Below, piece after piece: positions 17,756-26,895 of a DNA stretch of 64,000 nt. The notes under the pieces were generated by a model, which was given only the letters and a program-made list of their open reading frames with translations, was not told the DNA's origin and did not search any database. The stretch comes from Bog-473 sp963809825 (GTDB taxonomy: Bacteria > Actinomycetota > Acidimicrobiia > Acidimicrobiales > RAAP-2), in the NCBI GenBank assembly GCA_963809825.1, contig CAWELJ010000014.1, positions 68,554 to 132,553 on the forward strand, given 5' to 3'. Every line of letters begins with the position of its first letter. Position 1 is the stretch's first letter. A program made the position numbers and the translations under genes.

Positions 17756-18652
17756 TCAGGAGGCGGTCGCGGCGGCCCACGCGGCGGCACCGGCGAGGCC
17801 CGCGTCGTCTCCTAGGGCTGCCGGCAGGATGGCCAGGTCGCTCGGGTGGTGTTCGGGACGGCTCAGCACCGTCTCACGGAGCGAGGCGAAGAACTCCTCC
17901 CGCCGTCCGAGCCCGCCCCCGATGACCACGAGGCTCGGGTAGAACGACATGACGAGGTTCGACACGCCCGCGGCGCAGGCGTCGATGGCGCTCTGCCAGA
18001 TCGCGATCGCCCTGGCGTCGCCCGCGGCCGCCGCAGCCGCCACCTCTTGCGCGTTGCGGGCGGTCACCCCGGCCTCGTGGGCGATGCGGGCCACGCCGCT
18101 GCCCGACCCGAGTTCCTCGAGCGTGCACGGCGACCGCTCCCGCCAGGCCTGCCAGTCGATGACGGTGTGGCCGACCTCGGCCAGCGACCGCCTCCCTCGC
18201 AGCAGACGTCCGCCGAGCACGACTCCGGCCCCGATCCCCGTCGAGATGGTGAGGTAGGCGACGTCCGCGGTCCCCGCGCCGGCGCCGAACGCGGCCTCAC
18301 CGACCGCCGCCAGGTCGGCGTCGTTGGCGATGTGCGCGGTCATGCCCAATTGGTGCGACAGCTCGTCCCTCGAGAGCCGTTCCGGCCACCCCTCGGGGAG
18401 GTGCGGGGCCCACATCAGGCGCCCGTGCTCGTAGTCGACCCCCCCGGGCAGGCCGACGACCGCATGGGACACCGGGCCGTGCGCGCGTTCGGCGCCGACC
18501 TCCCTGATGAGCTCGATCAGCGCTCCCGGCACGTCCGCATCCCCCGGCGTGGCGGACGACCGGCGGAGCAGGACGTCTCCTTGCGGCCCGACCAGCGCAG
18601 CCCGCATCTGTGTGCCGCCCACGTCGGCCGCAAGGACAGGCTGTGGCGTCAC
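17756..18652 (-). CDS. ROK-family sugar kinase
   Basis: 298 residues from a GTG at 18,652; the frame is open further to 18,706. The phosphate-binding DVGGTQ is at residues 10-15, with IANDADLAAVGEA and TISTGIGAGVVLGG, the ATP- and sugar-binding motifs of glucokinase-like ROK kinases. There is no N-terminal helix-turn-helix, so it is a kinase rather than a repressor. The zinc-binding CxCGxxGCxE motif is mostly lost: only one cysteine (SPCTLEELGSGSG) remains after the conserved GHTVID histidine. It lies in the sugar-transport locus, between the PfkB kinase and the binding protein. Confidence 0.82.
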   Translation of the reverse strand: MTPQPVLAADVGGTQMRAALVGPQGDVLLRRSSATPGDADVPGALIELIREVGAERAHGPVSHAVVGLPGGVDYEHGRLMWAPHLPEGWPERLSRDELSHQLGMTAHIANDADLAAVGEAAFGAGAGTADVAYLTISTGIGAGVVLGGRLLRGRRSLAEVGHTVIDWQAWRERSPCTLEELGSGSGVARIAHEAGVTARNAQEVAAAAAAGDARAIAIWQSAIDACAAGVSNLVMSFYPSLVVIGGGLGRREEFFASLRETVLSRPEHHPSDLAILPAALGDDAGLAGAAAWAAATAS

Positions 18653-18719
18653 CGTGCATTCCCCATGACCCTCAGTATTCCGCGGGGACGAGCGGGCCAC
18701 CACCACCGGGTGGCGGTGG

Positions 18720-19718
18720 TCACCAGGTGGTGACGGCGTAGGTGTCGGGCGCTCCCTTCAGGTGCGTCAGCAGCTCGCTCTCGTGCAGAAGCCCCGTCTG
18801 GGAGCCGACCTCCTGCACGACGCTCATGGCGTTCACCGGCGCCCAGATCAGCGCCGTCTCGAGCGGGTGGCCCTTGACCAGTGCGGCAACGAGCGCGGAG
18901 GAGAACGCGTCCCCCGCACCGGTCCGTTCCTTCGGCGGGGAGGGATCCGGGAACGACGGGACGCGATAGCGCTTCGACCCGTCCGAGGCGTAGGCGCCGT
19001 CGGGCCCGTCGGTCACGACCACGATCCGTGGCCCGAGACGGTGCAGGGACTCGAGGATCTCGGACAGCTGGCCGTGATCCCCGCCCCCGATCTCGACCGC
19101 CTCTTCGCGGTTGCAGATCAGGAGGTCGGCTCTGCGGTACAAGCCCCGCATGGCTGCGACGCCCTGGGCGATCTGGAACGTCCCGGGTTGGAACGCGAAG
19201 GAGACGCCGGGTTCGGCGTCGAGCCAGGCCACGAGCCGGTCGTAGTACTCGGCGGCGTCCGACCCGACCGAGCTCAGGTAGAGCCAGCGCGGCACTTCAC
19301 GGGGGCTGAGGTGCGGCCAGTGGTAGTCGTACAGCTCGTGGCGCACCAGGATGGTGCGGTCCTGCCCGAACCAGAGGACGAAGTTCCGGTTGCTCGGCTG
19401 CGTGGGGTCGAACCGCACCAGGTGGGTGTCGATCCCCTCGTGCTCCAGCGCGGACTGCATGGTGCGGCCGATGTCATCGGTCCCAACATGGGCCGCGATC
19501 GCCGTCGTGAGACCCAGCCGGGAGAACCCGACCGCGGCATTGGCCGCGTTCCCGCCCGCCTCGACCGTCAGCGCGTACTCGAAAGGGACCTTGCCGCCGA
19601 AGGGCAGGTCCATCCAGTGCCCCCTGTCGTCCGCCCAGATCCGGATGTGCGCATCCGACAGCCTGATGAACACGTCGGTTGCGGTGTCGCCCACGCTCAG
19701 GACGTCATAGTGCGCCAT
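18720..19718 (-). CDS. PfkB-family carbohydrate kinase
   Basis: 332 residues. The N-terminal VEAGGNAANAAVGFSRLG is the PfkB signature 1, and RTGAGDAFSSALVAAL is signature 2, with Asp270 the catalytic base. It is a ribokinase/fructokinase-type enzyme that phosphorylates a sugar using ATP. An insertion near residue 30 (DDRGHWMDLPFGGKVPF) is unlike ribokinase. It is the first gene of the minus-strand sugar locus, so it probably acts on the imported sugar or its isomer. Confidence 0.85.
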   Translation of the reverse strand: MAHYDVLSVGDTATDVFIRLSDAHIRIWADDRGHWMDLPFGGKVPFEYALTVEAGGNAANAAVGFSRLGLTTAIAAHVGTDDIGRTMQSALEHEGIDTHLVRFDPTQPSNRNFVLWFGQDRTILVRHELYDYHWPHLSPREVPRWLYLSSVGSDAAEYYDRLVAWLDAEPGVSFAFQPGTFQIAQGVAAMRGLYRRADLLICNREEAVEIGGGDHGQLSEILESLHRLGPRIVVVTDGPDGAYASDGSKRYRVPSFPDPSPPKERTGAGDAFSSALVAALVKGHPLETALIWAPVNAMSVVQEVGSQTGLLHESELLTHLKGAPDTYAVTTW

Positions 19719-19794
19719 GGGGATATGTCACCCCGGATCGGGCGGATCCGACAGGGCATTAGGTCACGACGCCGAGGCCACGGGACCAATTGCC

Positions 19795-20073
19795 CTACGC
19801 CGGCATCTCCTCGGGCCCGTACCCCACCTTCTTCAGGAGCCGGCGCAGGTTGGCGAGTTGTTCGGTGTCTATGTCCTTGTGGCGCGGCTCGAAGGTCTCG
19901 GTCTCGCCGTCGATCGCGACCACGAGGTGGCCCTTGTTGGTCTCCTGCACGGTGCCCAGGGCATTTAGCAGCGAGACGATCGAATGCCACTCGATGTTGT
20001 GGCTCGTGGGGTGCCGGAAGATCTGGGACAGCGTGTCCCGCTGATGGCTGTTGACGTGCTCTGGGCTTCCCAC
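19795..20073 (-). CDS. Small conserved hypothetical protein
   Basis: 92 residues from a GTG at 20,073, chosen because GGGAGG lies seven bases before it; the frame stays open to 20,238 but that part is Arg/Pro-rich noise. The product contains RDTLSQIFRHPTSHNIEWH, a hydrophobic centre (SLLNALGTV), then HLVVAIDGETETFEPRHKD and a helical C-terminus (LRRLLKKVGYG). The layout resembles short HicA-like alpha-beta folds, but no partner antitoxin gene is next to it. Function unknown. Confidence 0.6.
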   Translation of the reverse strand: MGSPEHVNSHQRDTLSQIFRHPTSHNIEWHSIVSLLNALGTVQETNKGHLVVAIDGETETFEPRHKDIDTEQLANLRRLLKKVGYGPEEMPA

Positions 20074-20302
20074 GTCCGGTCCTCCCGTCTCGTGCCCTGC
20101 CGACGGCCGACGCGACCGTCGTGGCACTGCCGAAGTCTGCGCGAACGGGCAGGGTATCGGAAGTGCCGAAGGACCTTTCTGCGAGTGCGCGGCGTGCTCA
20201 TCCCGGCCCGGACCTTTGGCCCTAGCGGCTGTGGGCAACGGGAATGGAGACTGGGGCCGGGTCCTTCGACCCCGGAGATGACCGCATCAGAGGAGGCTGC
20301 AC

Positions 20303-20659
20303 ATGAGCACCGGTGACGAGTGGTCCCCAGATGAGGCGCTCGGAACGGAGACCTTCCGCCAGGGCGATGCCGCCGAGGACGAGGGCGAGCGCACCAACCC
20401 GTCCTTTCTGGAGGACCTCGAACAGGATCCGTCGCTCGACCCTGCCCTGGTCGCCGACGAGCTGGAGCTCGAGGAGCTCGGGGCCCAGCTGGACGACCCC
20501 GAGCTGCTGGTCACCCTCGAGGGTGGCATCGATGACCCCGATGGTGCCGACCGCCCTCCCGCCCACCACCGCGAGGGCGAGGAGGGCTGGGACCTGAGCG
20601 CACCCCTCATTGCGGGCGGGGACGGCGATGGCGACGCGCTCGCCGGGGCCGGCGATTAG
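20303..20659 (+). CDS. Acidic hypothetical protein
   Basis: 118 residues from an ATG with a strong ribosome site (GAGGAGG, spacing 6). About a third of residues are Asp or Glu, and there is no hydrophobic segment or recognised domain. It is probably a soluble, largely disordered protein. The gene overlaps the convergent CoA-transferase gene by four bases. Real by ribosome site and codon pattern; function unknown. Confidence 0.6.
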   Translation: MSTGDEWSPDEALGTETFRQGDAAEDEGERTNPSFLEDLEQDPSLDPALVADELELEELGAQLDDPELLVTLEGGIDDPDGADRPPAHHREGEEGWDLSAPLIAGGDGDGDALAGAGD

Positions 20660-21900
20660 TCCAGGACCTCCCGGGTCAGCCTGAGTCGACCGGCCGCGTC
20701 GGCGAGGTCCGCCCGGGCGCGGGGGTCGGCCACCTGCTCAATCAGCAGTTGCGCCTGCGCATGCTGCGATCGCCCGAACAGCTCGGCACACCCGTGCTCG
20801 CTGATCACGGCCGAGTGCTGGAAGGACGTGACGGGGTTGGTCAGTACCGGCACGACCGCGGACGAGTCCGTCTTGTCGTGCCAGGCATGCAACGCCACGA
20901 TCGCGTGGCCGCCGGCAGAGTGCAGCGCGCCCGACACGAAATCGGGTTGGCCGCCGAACCCGGAGTGGATCTGTTCGTCGATGAAGCTGGCATTGGCCTG
21001 GGCGAACAGGTCGACCTGCATGGCCGCGTTGACAGAGAGCATGTGCGGGTGCGCAGCGATGCGTGCCGGGTCGTTGACCATCTCGGTTCGCAGCATCTGC
21101 ACCTGTTCGTTCCCATCCGCCCATCGGTACAGCTCGGGTGAGCCGATCAGGAACGAGGTGTACACCGGCACCTCCGGATCGAGGGCGCCGGCACGATCGA
21201 GGTCCATGACCCCGTCGCTGATCATCTCGGACCAGACGCGGAGACCTTGCCGGCCCGACATCATGCGGGCCGCCACGGTGGGGATAAGTCCGATGCCCAA
21301 CTGCAGTGTCGTGCCGTCGGACGCGAACGAGGCCACGCGCTCGCCGATGGCAGCCGCCGCAGCCTCGGAGCCGTGCCCCGCGGGCGAGGTCAGGGGCTCG
21401 TCGATCTCGATCACACCGTCGATCCAGTCCAGGGGGATCTCCCCGGCGCCGAAGGTGTAGGGCATGTGCGGGTTCGCCTGCGCCAGGACCAGGCCGCCGC
21501 GGGCCCGGACCTGGTCGATGGCGGCGGGCAGCACGTTGACCTCAATCCCGAGGGAGACCCTGCCGTCCCGAGGGAGTGAGGTGTGGAGCAGCACGGCATC
21601 GGGTCGCCGGACCGTGTCGAAGAGGCGCGGGACGAGCGAGAGCCGCATCGGGAGGTAGTCGAGCATCGGATCGTGGCGCATTCCCGGGCCGACGAACGGG
21701 GTCTCGCAGATGAAGGACGGGTGTTTCGAGAAGTCGTATTGGGCGTTGAGCTGGAACACGCGACAGGTCTCGAGTGCCTGGGTGAGACCCTCGATCAGCG
21801 TGAACGGCGTGGCGGAATTGCCCGAGATCACGATCCTGGGCTCGTGCGGGCCCAGTGCACGGATCCGTGCCACCACCTCCTCGAAGGAAAGCGTCCGCAT
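20656..21900 (-). CDS. Acetyl-CoA hydrolase/transferase family protein
   Basis: 414 residues from an ATG at 21,900. It has the two-domain architecture of 4-hydroxybutyrate or acetate CoA-transferases. The catalytic glutamate lies in RVWSEMISDG, and the C-terminal oxyanion/CoA motif GFGGQPDFVSGA is present. Such enzymes exchange or hydrolyse CoA on small acyl groups. Neighbouring PEP synthase and enoyl-CoA hydratase genes, on the other strand, suggest acyl-CoA metabolism, but the substrate is open. Confidence 0.83.
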   Translation of the reverse strand: MRTLSFEEVVARIRALGPHEPRIVISGNSATPFTLIEGLTQALETCRVFQLNAQYDFSKHPSFICETPFVGPGMRHDPMLDYLPMRLSLVPRLFDTVRRPDAVLLHTSLPRDGRVSLGIEVNVLPAAIDQVRARGGLVLAQANPHMPYTFGAGEIPLDWIDGVIEIDEPLTSPAGHGSEAAAAAIGERVASFASDGTTLQLGIGLIPTVAARMMSGRQGLRVWSEMISDGVMDLDRAGALDPEVPVYTSFLIGSPELYRWADGNEQVQMLRTEMVNDPARIAAHPHMLSVNAAMQVDLFAQANASFIDEQIHSGFGGQPDFVSGALHSAGGHAIVALHAWHDKTDSSAVVPVLTNPVTSFQHSAVISEHGCAELFGRSQHAQAQLLIEQVADPRARADLADAAGRLRLTREVLD

Positions 21901-22023
21901 GGGACTCAGTGTCACAGAGGCCCACGGCGGCAAACAGGGACATTGGACCCTATCGGCCAGTGCTCTCATCAGGGACGATCGGTGCAGGTGGCGTGTACAA
22001 GCGCCGTCGTGGAGGTAGGGGTC

Positions 22024-24339
22024 GTGCAGGAGATTCGATGGTTCGAAGAGATCCGGCTCACGGATACGGATTCGGTGGGCGGCAAGGGCGCCAACCTCGG
22101 CGAGCTGACGGCGGGCGGTCTACCCGTGCCACCCGGGTTCGTCATCACCGGGGAGGCCTACCTCGATGCCATCGGCCGGGCGGGCATCCGGGAGCGGCTG
22201 GTCGCCATCCTCGCCGAGGCCCGCACCGCCTCCCAGGACGACCTCGACCGCCTGGCTGCCGAGGCCCGCGACCTCGTGCACGCCGTTCCCATCCCCAAGG
22301 ACCTCGCTGACGGCATCGTGAAGGCGTACCGCAAGCTCGGCAAGAACGTCCGTGTTGCCGTGCGCTCGTCGGGTATCGGCGAGGACGCCGAAGGCACCTC
22401 GTTCGCAGGCATGAACGAGACGTTCACCAACGTCGCGGGCGAGGAGCACGTCCTGCGCCGCGTCGTGGACTGCTGGGCCTCGCTGTGGAAGGCCCGCTCC
22501 ATCTTCTACCGCGGGGACAAGGACCTGACCGCGGAGCCGTCCATCGCCGTGGTGGTACAGGAGATGATCCCCTCAGTGCGCTCGGGTGTGATGTTCACGA
22601 TCGATCCTTCGACCGGCGAGACGGATCACATCGTGATCGAGGCCGCGTTCGGCCAGGGCGAGGTGGTGGTGAGCGGACAGGTCGAGCCCGACACCTACGT
22701 GGTGTCGAAGGAGGGGCCTCGCCTCCTGCACGCCCGCGTGGGAACCCAGTTCTTCGAGATCGTGCGTGGGCCCGATGGCGAGGACCAGCGGGTCGATCTC
22801 GACGCCGCCGAGGGCGGCCGCAGGGTGCTCTCGGACCAGGAGGTCATCGAGGTTGCGCGCATCGGCCTGGCCACCGAGGCGCACTACGGCTCGCCGCAGG
22901 ACACGGAGTGGGCCATGGCCGGAGGCAAGACCTACCTGGTGCAGTCACGGCCCGTGACCGCCGTGGGCGGCCTCGCCGCTCCGGCCATCACGGCTGAAAC
23001 GGGCACCCTCCTCGTGCAAGGGCTGGCGGCCTCGGCGGGCCGGGCCTCGGGGGTCGTGCGCGTGCTGCAGACTCCCGATCAGGGCGAGCGCCTGCAGGCC
23101 GGAGAGGTCCTGGTCGCACCCATGACGAGCCCCGATTGGGTGCCGACCATGCGCCGCGCCGCCGCCATCGTGACCGACGGGGGCGGCATGACGTGCCATG
23201 CCGCCATCGTCTCGCGTGAGCTGGGTGTGCCCGCAGTCGTCGGTGCCCGCACCGCCACGACCGTGCTGCGCGACGGCGAGCTCGTCACGGTCGATGGCGC
23301 CCAGGGCACTGTGACCGAGGGCGCAGCCCCGGCCGTGGTCGTCCCGGCTGTGGCCGCACCGGCGCCGGCCGGGTCGAGCGGCCCGGGAGCGCTCGCCACG
23401 AAGATCTACGCCAACATCGCCTTCGCCGATCACGCCGAGGAGGTGGCCGCGCTCCCGGTCGACGGCGTTGGTCTGCTGCGCGCCGAGTTCATGGTGACCG
23501 ATGCGCTGAAGGGGGTGCACCCACGCAAGCTGCTGGAGCGGGGTGAAGAGCAGACCTTCGTGGACAGCATGGCCAAGTCGCTGCTGCGGATCACCAGGGC
23601 CTTCGAGCCGCGGCCCGTCGTGTACCGCAGCATCGACTTCCGCTCCAACGAATTCTCCAACCTCGAGGGGGGCGACCAGTTCGAGCCGCATGAGGAGAAC
23701 CCCATGATCGGCTATCGGGGCTGCTACCGCTATGTCCGCGAGCCTGACCTCTTCCGGCTCGAGCTCGACGTCCTGGCCCGGGTGCTCCAGGAGACGCCGA
23801 ACATCGTGCTGATGATCCCCTTCGTGCGCACGGCCTGGGAGCTCGAGGCGTGTCTCGAAGTGGTCGACACCAGCCCCGTCGCGGGTGCCCTCCCGGTGTG
23901 GGTGATGGCCGAGGTGCCGTCCGTGGCCTACTGGATCCCCACCTACGCCACCATGGGGATCCAGGGCGTCTCCATCGGGAGCAACGACCTGACCCAGCTC
24001 ATGCTCGGGGTCGATCGCGACTCCCAGGTCTGCGCCGACGTGTTCGACGAGGCCGACCCCGCCGTACTCGATGCGATCGGGCGCATCATCGGCGGCTGCC
24101 AGGCTTCGGGGATCACCTCGTCGCTGTGCGGCCAGGCGCCGTCCAACCGGCCGGCCTTCGCAGAGCACCTCGTCCGCCAGGGGATCACGTCGATCTCGGT
24201 GAACCCGGACGCAGTCGAAGCGGTGCGCAAGACGGTGGCGGCCGCCGAGTGGCGCATGCTGCTCGAAGCCGCGGTGCCCGGCCGTCCCGAGATGTCGGGC
24301 GGCGTGGCGCCGCGCCACCCGCTCCGCCCCCGGCGCTAG
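22024..24339 (+). CDS. ppsA: Phosphoenolpyruvate synthase
   Basis: 771 residues from a GTG preceded by GGAGGTAGGGG. Three domains are visible: an N-terminal ATP-grasp (SVGGKGANLGELT, AVRSSGIGEDAEGTSFAG), a phosphohistidine swivel domain with His392 in GGGMTCHAAIVSRELG, and a C-terminal PEP/pyruvate TIM barrel (GLLRAEFM, GSNDLTQLMLGVDRD, LCGQAPS). It converts pyruvate, ATP and water to PEP, AMP and phosphate for gluconeogenesis. Its presence fits the pyruvate-producing POR system 3-8 kb away. It is divergent from the CoA-transferase-like gene. Confidence 0.92.
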   Translation: MQEIRWFEEIRLTDTDSVGGKGANLGELTAGGLPVPPGFVITGEAYLDAIGRAGIRERLVAILAEARTASQDDLDRLAAEARDLVHAVPIPKDLADGIVKAYRKLGKNVRVAVRSSGIGEDAEGTSFAGMNETFTNVAGEEHVLRRVVDCWASLWKARSIFYRGDKDLTAEPSIAVVVQEMIPSVRSGVMFTIDPSTGETDHIVIEAAFGQGEVVVSGQVEPDTYVVSKEGPRLLHARVGTQFFEIVRGPDGEDQRVDLDAAEGGRRVLSDQEVIEVARIGLATEAHYGSPQDTEWAMAGGKTYLVQSRPVTAVGGLAAPAITAETGTLLVQGLAASAGRASGVVRVLQTPDQGERLQAGEVLVAPMTSPDWVPTMRRAAAIVTDGGGMTCHAAIVSRELGVPAVVGARTATTVLRDGELVTVDGAQGTVTEGAAPAVVVPAVAAPAPAGSSGPGALATKIYANIAFADHAEEVAALPVDGVGLLRAEFMVTDALKGVHPRKLLERGEEQTFVDSMAKSLLRITRAFEPRPVVYRSIDFRSNEFSNLEGGDQFEPHEENPMIGYRGCYRYVREPDLFRLELDVLARVLQETPNIVLMIPFVRTAWELEACLEVVDTSPVAGALPVWVMAEVPSVAYWIPTYATMGIQGVSIGSNDLTQLMLGVDRDSQVCADVFDEADPAVLDAIGRIIGGCQASGITSSLCGQAPSNRPAFAEHLVRQGITSISVNPDAVEAVRKTVAAAEWRMLLEAAVPGRPEMSGGVAPRHPLRPRR

Positions 24340-24438
24340 GGGAGCGCCCCGGCTCTCGGGTAGGAGAGGCCAGCCGTTGGGTGACGGCGGTCCCGGTCCC
24401 AGCGGACCGCTCCGCGGACCGGGCAGACTGGTGCCCCT

Positions 24439-25215
24439 GTGGGTGACGCGGCCACGTTCCGACTCGACGGCCATGTGGCCACGATCACCTACAACCGGCC
24501 CGACGCGCTCAACGCCGTCAATGCCGAGATGCGACGCGACCTCAACGATGCCTTCTCGCGGTTTCGTGACGACGAGGAGGCCTGGGTGGCCATCGTCACC
24601 GGAGCCGGGCGGTCCTTCTGCGCCGGTGCGGACCTGCGCGACGGCACCGGCTCCACCGGGGAGTTCGCCGGCACGTTCTGGGAGAAGCCGACACTGAATT
24701 CCTTCGAGAGTGGGTGGGAGATCTTCAAGCCCGTCATCGCCGCCGTGAACGGGTACTGCCTCGGGTACGGGCTCACGCTGGCCAGCTGGTGCGATTTCGT
24801 CCTGGCGAGCGACCGAGCCGAGTTCGGTCTCCCCGAAGTCAATCTCGGCGTGCCGGCGATCGTGGCGTCCATTCGCCTGCCGCAGCGGGTCAACTGGGCC
24901 GACGCCATGGAGCTGCTGCTCACGGGCGAGCGCATCGGAGCCGAACGAGCCCTCGCCATGGGTCTCGTCTGGCGGGTCGTCCCCCACGACACCCTGCTCG
25001 ACGAGGCGAACGCCCTGGCCGCACGCCTCCTCAAGGGCGCGCCGCTGGCGCAGCGGGCGATGAAGGAGATGGCGATGCGCACGCGCCACATGGCGACCTT
25101 GGAGGCCATCCGCTTCGGCGAGACCATGCGGCACGTCGCCGGCGGGACCCGGGACGCGGCGGAAGGTCGCCAGGCGGGGGCGGAGCAACGACCGCCGCGT
25201 TGGTCCGGACGATGA
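24439..25215 (+). CDS. Enoyl-CoA hydratase/isomerase family protein
   Basis: 258 residues from a GTG at 24,439. It has the crotonase pattern: NRPDALNAVN, AGRSFCAGADL (first oxyanion strand), NGYCLGYGLTLASWCDF (second oxyanion peptide) and FGLPEVNLGV with the catalytic glutamate position. The C-terminus RDAAEGRQAGAEQRPPRWSGR is typical. It hydrates or isomerises enoyl-CoA thioesters. It follows ppsA by 99 bases and is convergent with the lipoprotein gene; the substrate is not predictable. Confidence 0.85.
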   Translation: MGDAATFRLDGHVATITYNRPDALNAVNAEMRRDLNDAFSRFRDDEEAWVAIVTGAGRSFCAGADLRDGTGSTGEFAGTFWEKPTLNSFESGWEIFKPVIAAVNGYCLGYGLTLASWCDFVLASDRAEFGLPEVNLGVPAIVASIRLPQRVNWADAMELLLTGERIGAERALAMGLVWRVVPHDTLLDEANALAARLLKGAPLAQRAMKEMAMRTRHMATLEAIRFGETMRHVAGGTRDAAEGRQAGAEQRPPRWSGR

Positions 25216-25223
25216 GGCAGTCC

Positions 25224-26783
25224 TCAGTTCGTCGCTGAGGACTGGTTCAGGGCAGCCACCATGAGCTGCGTGGCCTGGGCGATGTGGGACTGACACTGGT
25301 ACTGGGCGGCGAGCAGCACCATCAGGTGGGAATCGAAGGCGTCGAGGTTCCGCTCGTTGAGCATGGAGAGGATGGCCCCGGCCTTCTTGTCCTTGCCCAG
25401 GGCGGTGCAGACGAGCCTGGCGTCGGCGATCAGACCGGCATCGCTCTTCGCAGAGAGGGACCCGCCCACTTTGCGCATCAACACCAGGTAGGCCGCCCGG
25501 GGGTCCTTGGGCAGCGACTGGTCGCCGTAGTAGACGACCGCCTCGGCCAGGGCGGCCGCCGGCGCCGCGGCCGCCAGGCGGGGCACCTGACCGGTGGGGA
25601 AGGCGAGCAGGCTGAGATAGAGCCCACGTTCCGCATTGTCACCGCTCTGCCCCGGGGAGAGACTGTGGCGCACCATCCAGACCAGGGGGCCGGTCTCGTA
25701 GAACTCCTGGCCGCCCGGGCCCTGGTTGGCCAGGCCGTCCTCCTTGGAGCTGATCCAGGCGTGGTCGAGAGGTTTGGTGCACGGGCCGGTCACCGAGGCA
25801 CACCGGGCGAGCCCGATGCCGTACCGGCTGTTGCCCCAGGTGTTGGCGGAGTAGAAGAGCCAGAACTCGTTCTGATCCTGAATCATGGAGGGGCCCTCGA
25901 CCAGCCCACCCTCCCACGACTGGGTCGCCCCGATCAGCGGATGGGCCGGCCCGACCGTCGAGAGGCCGTCGGGAGCAAGCTGCTGGGAGTAGATGACGGT
26001 CGGCTTGTCGCAGCAGTCACCGTCGCTCTTCCACAGCAGGTACGGCGTCCCGTTGGACGAGACGAACACGCTGGGGTCGATGGCCCCGCCCTCGTCGAGC
26101 GGGCAGATGAACGCCGAGCCCGAGGTGTCGCTGAAAGGCCCCGCCGGGTTGGTCGACGTTGCCCGGGAGATGCACGCGGCACTGGTCTCCCCCCGGGTGG
26201 TACGGACACACCCGGCCACGGGCGGGGAGGCCAGGCAGCCCAGGGGGACGACTGCCGGTGTCGAGTAGTACATGACATAGGTCCCGTCGGGTCGCGCCCA
26301 GACGGCCGGACCCCACTGGAAGGCGGGAACGGTCCAGTGCGGCACGGTCGGCAGCGCATCCCCGAGGAACTGCCCGGCGAACCCCTTGTTCCGAGCGAGC
26401 CCGATCACGGGCACGTTCGCCCCGGAGTGGTATTGGGAGGGGCCGCTGCTCGAGGCGTAGATGTAGAGCACGTTCGGAGTGCGCAGTCCGAACGGGTCAG
26501 CGAAGTTGCCGTCGTAGATGGGCTGATCGTGGAGGAGACCCGAGAGCACGTTGAGCTGCAGGCCGTTCTCCATCGAGGGATGGGCGCCGATCGGACCAGA
26601 GGTGAGCGCCGACCCCGGTGGCGGGTCGATCTGGCCGGCCCGGACCGGGCTCTGCGGAATGGTCGGGCGCGTCCCCGTGGTCGTGGTGACCGACGTCGTG
26701 GCGGTCCCCCCGCACGACGCCAGGATGCAGGCGGCCAGTGCGCACCCCGCGATCACGGCCGCCCAGGCGGAGCGTGTCCTCAC
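25224..26783 (-). CDS. Secreted lipoprotein: five-bladed propeller (GH43-like) plus DUF732-like domain
   Basis: 519 residues. A lipobox LASC places the lipidated cysteine at residue 24. Residues about 85-375 read as a GH43/GH32-type propeller: YDGNFADPF, WGPAVWARPDGTYVMYYS, GGAIDPSVFVSSNGTPYLLW, EGGLVEGPSMI and FWLFYSANTWG, giving candidate Asp, Asp and Glu catalytic positions. Residues 415-515 resemble the DUF732 helical domain of mycobacterial secreted proteins, with two cysteines (LVCTALG, QYQCQSH). It may bind or cut an arabinan-like glycan at the cell surface. The fold call is from pattern; the substrate is inference. Confidence 0.65.
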   Translation of the reverse strand: MRTRSAWAAVIAGCALAACILASCGGTATTSVTTTTGTRPTIPQSPVRAGQIDPPPGSALTSGPIGAHPSMENGLQLNVLSGLLHDQPIYDGNFADPFGLRTPNVLYIYASSSGPSQYHSGANVPVIGLARNKGFAGQFLGDALPTVPHWTVPAFQWGPAVWARPDGTYVMYYSTPAVVPLGCLASPPVAGCVRTTRGETSAACISRATSTNPAGPFSDTSGSAFICPLDEGGAIDPSVFVSSNGTPYLLWKSDGDCCDKPTVIYSQQLAPDGLSTVGPAHPLIGATQSWEGGLVEGPSMIQDQNEFWLFYSANTWGNSRYGIGLARCASVTGPCTKPLDHAWISSKEDGLANQGPGGQEFYETGPLVWMVRHSLSPGQSGDNAERGLYLSLLAFPTGQVPRLAAAAPAAALAEAVVYYGDQSLPKDPRAAYLVLMRKVGGSLSAKSDAGLIADARLVCTALGKDKKAGAILSMLNERNLDAFDSHLMVLLAAQYQCQSHIAQATQLMVAALNQSSATN

Positions 26784-26895
26784 CGGCCAGCGCTCCCCAC
26801 GCCCACAGCATGGAGTCCCGACGACGTGTCGTCAATGGCCCTTGCCCGGGACCGGGAGTCCTCCGCTGCGGGATCGCGATCGCGAAGGCCCGCGC

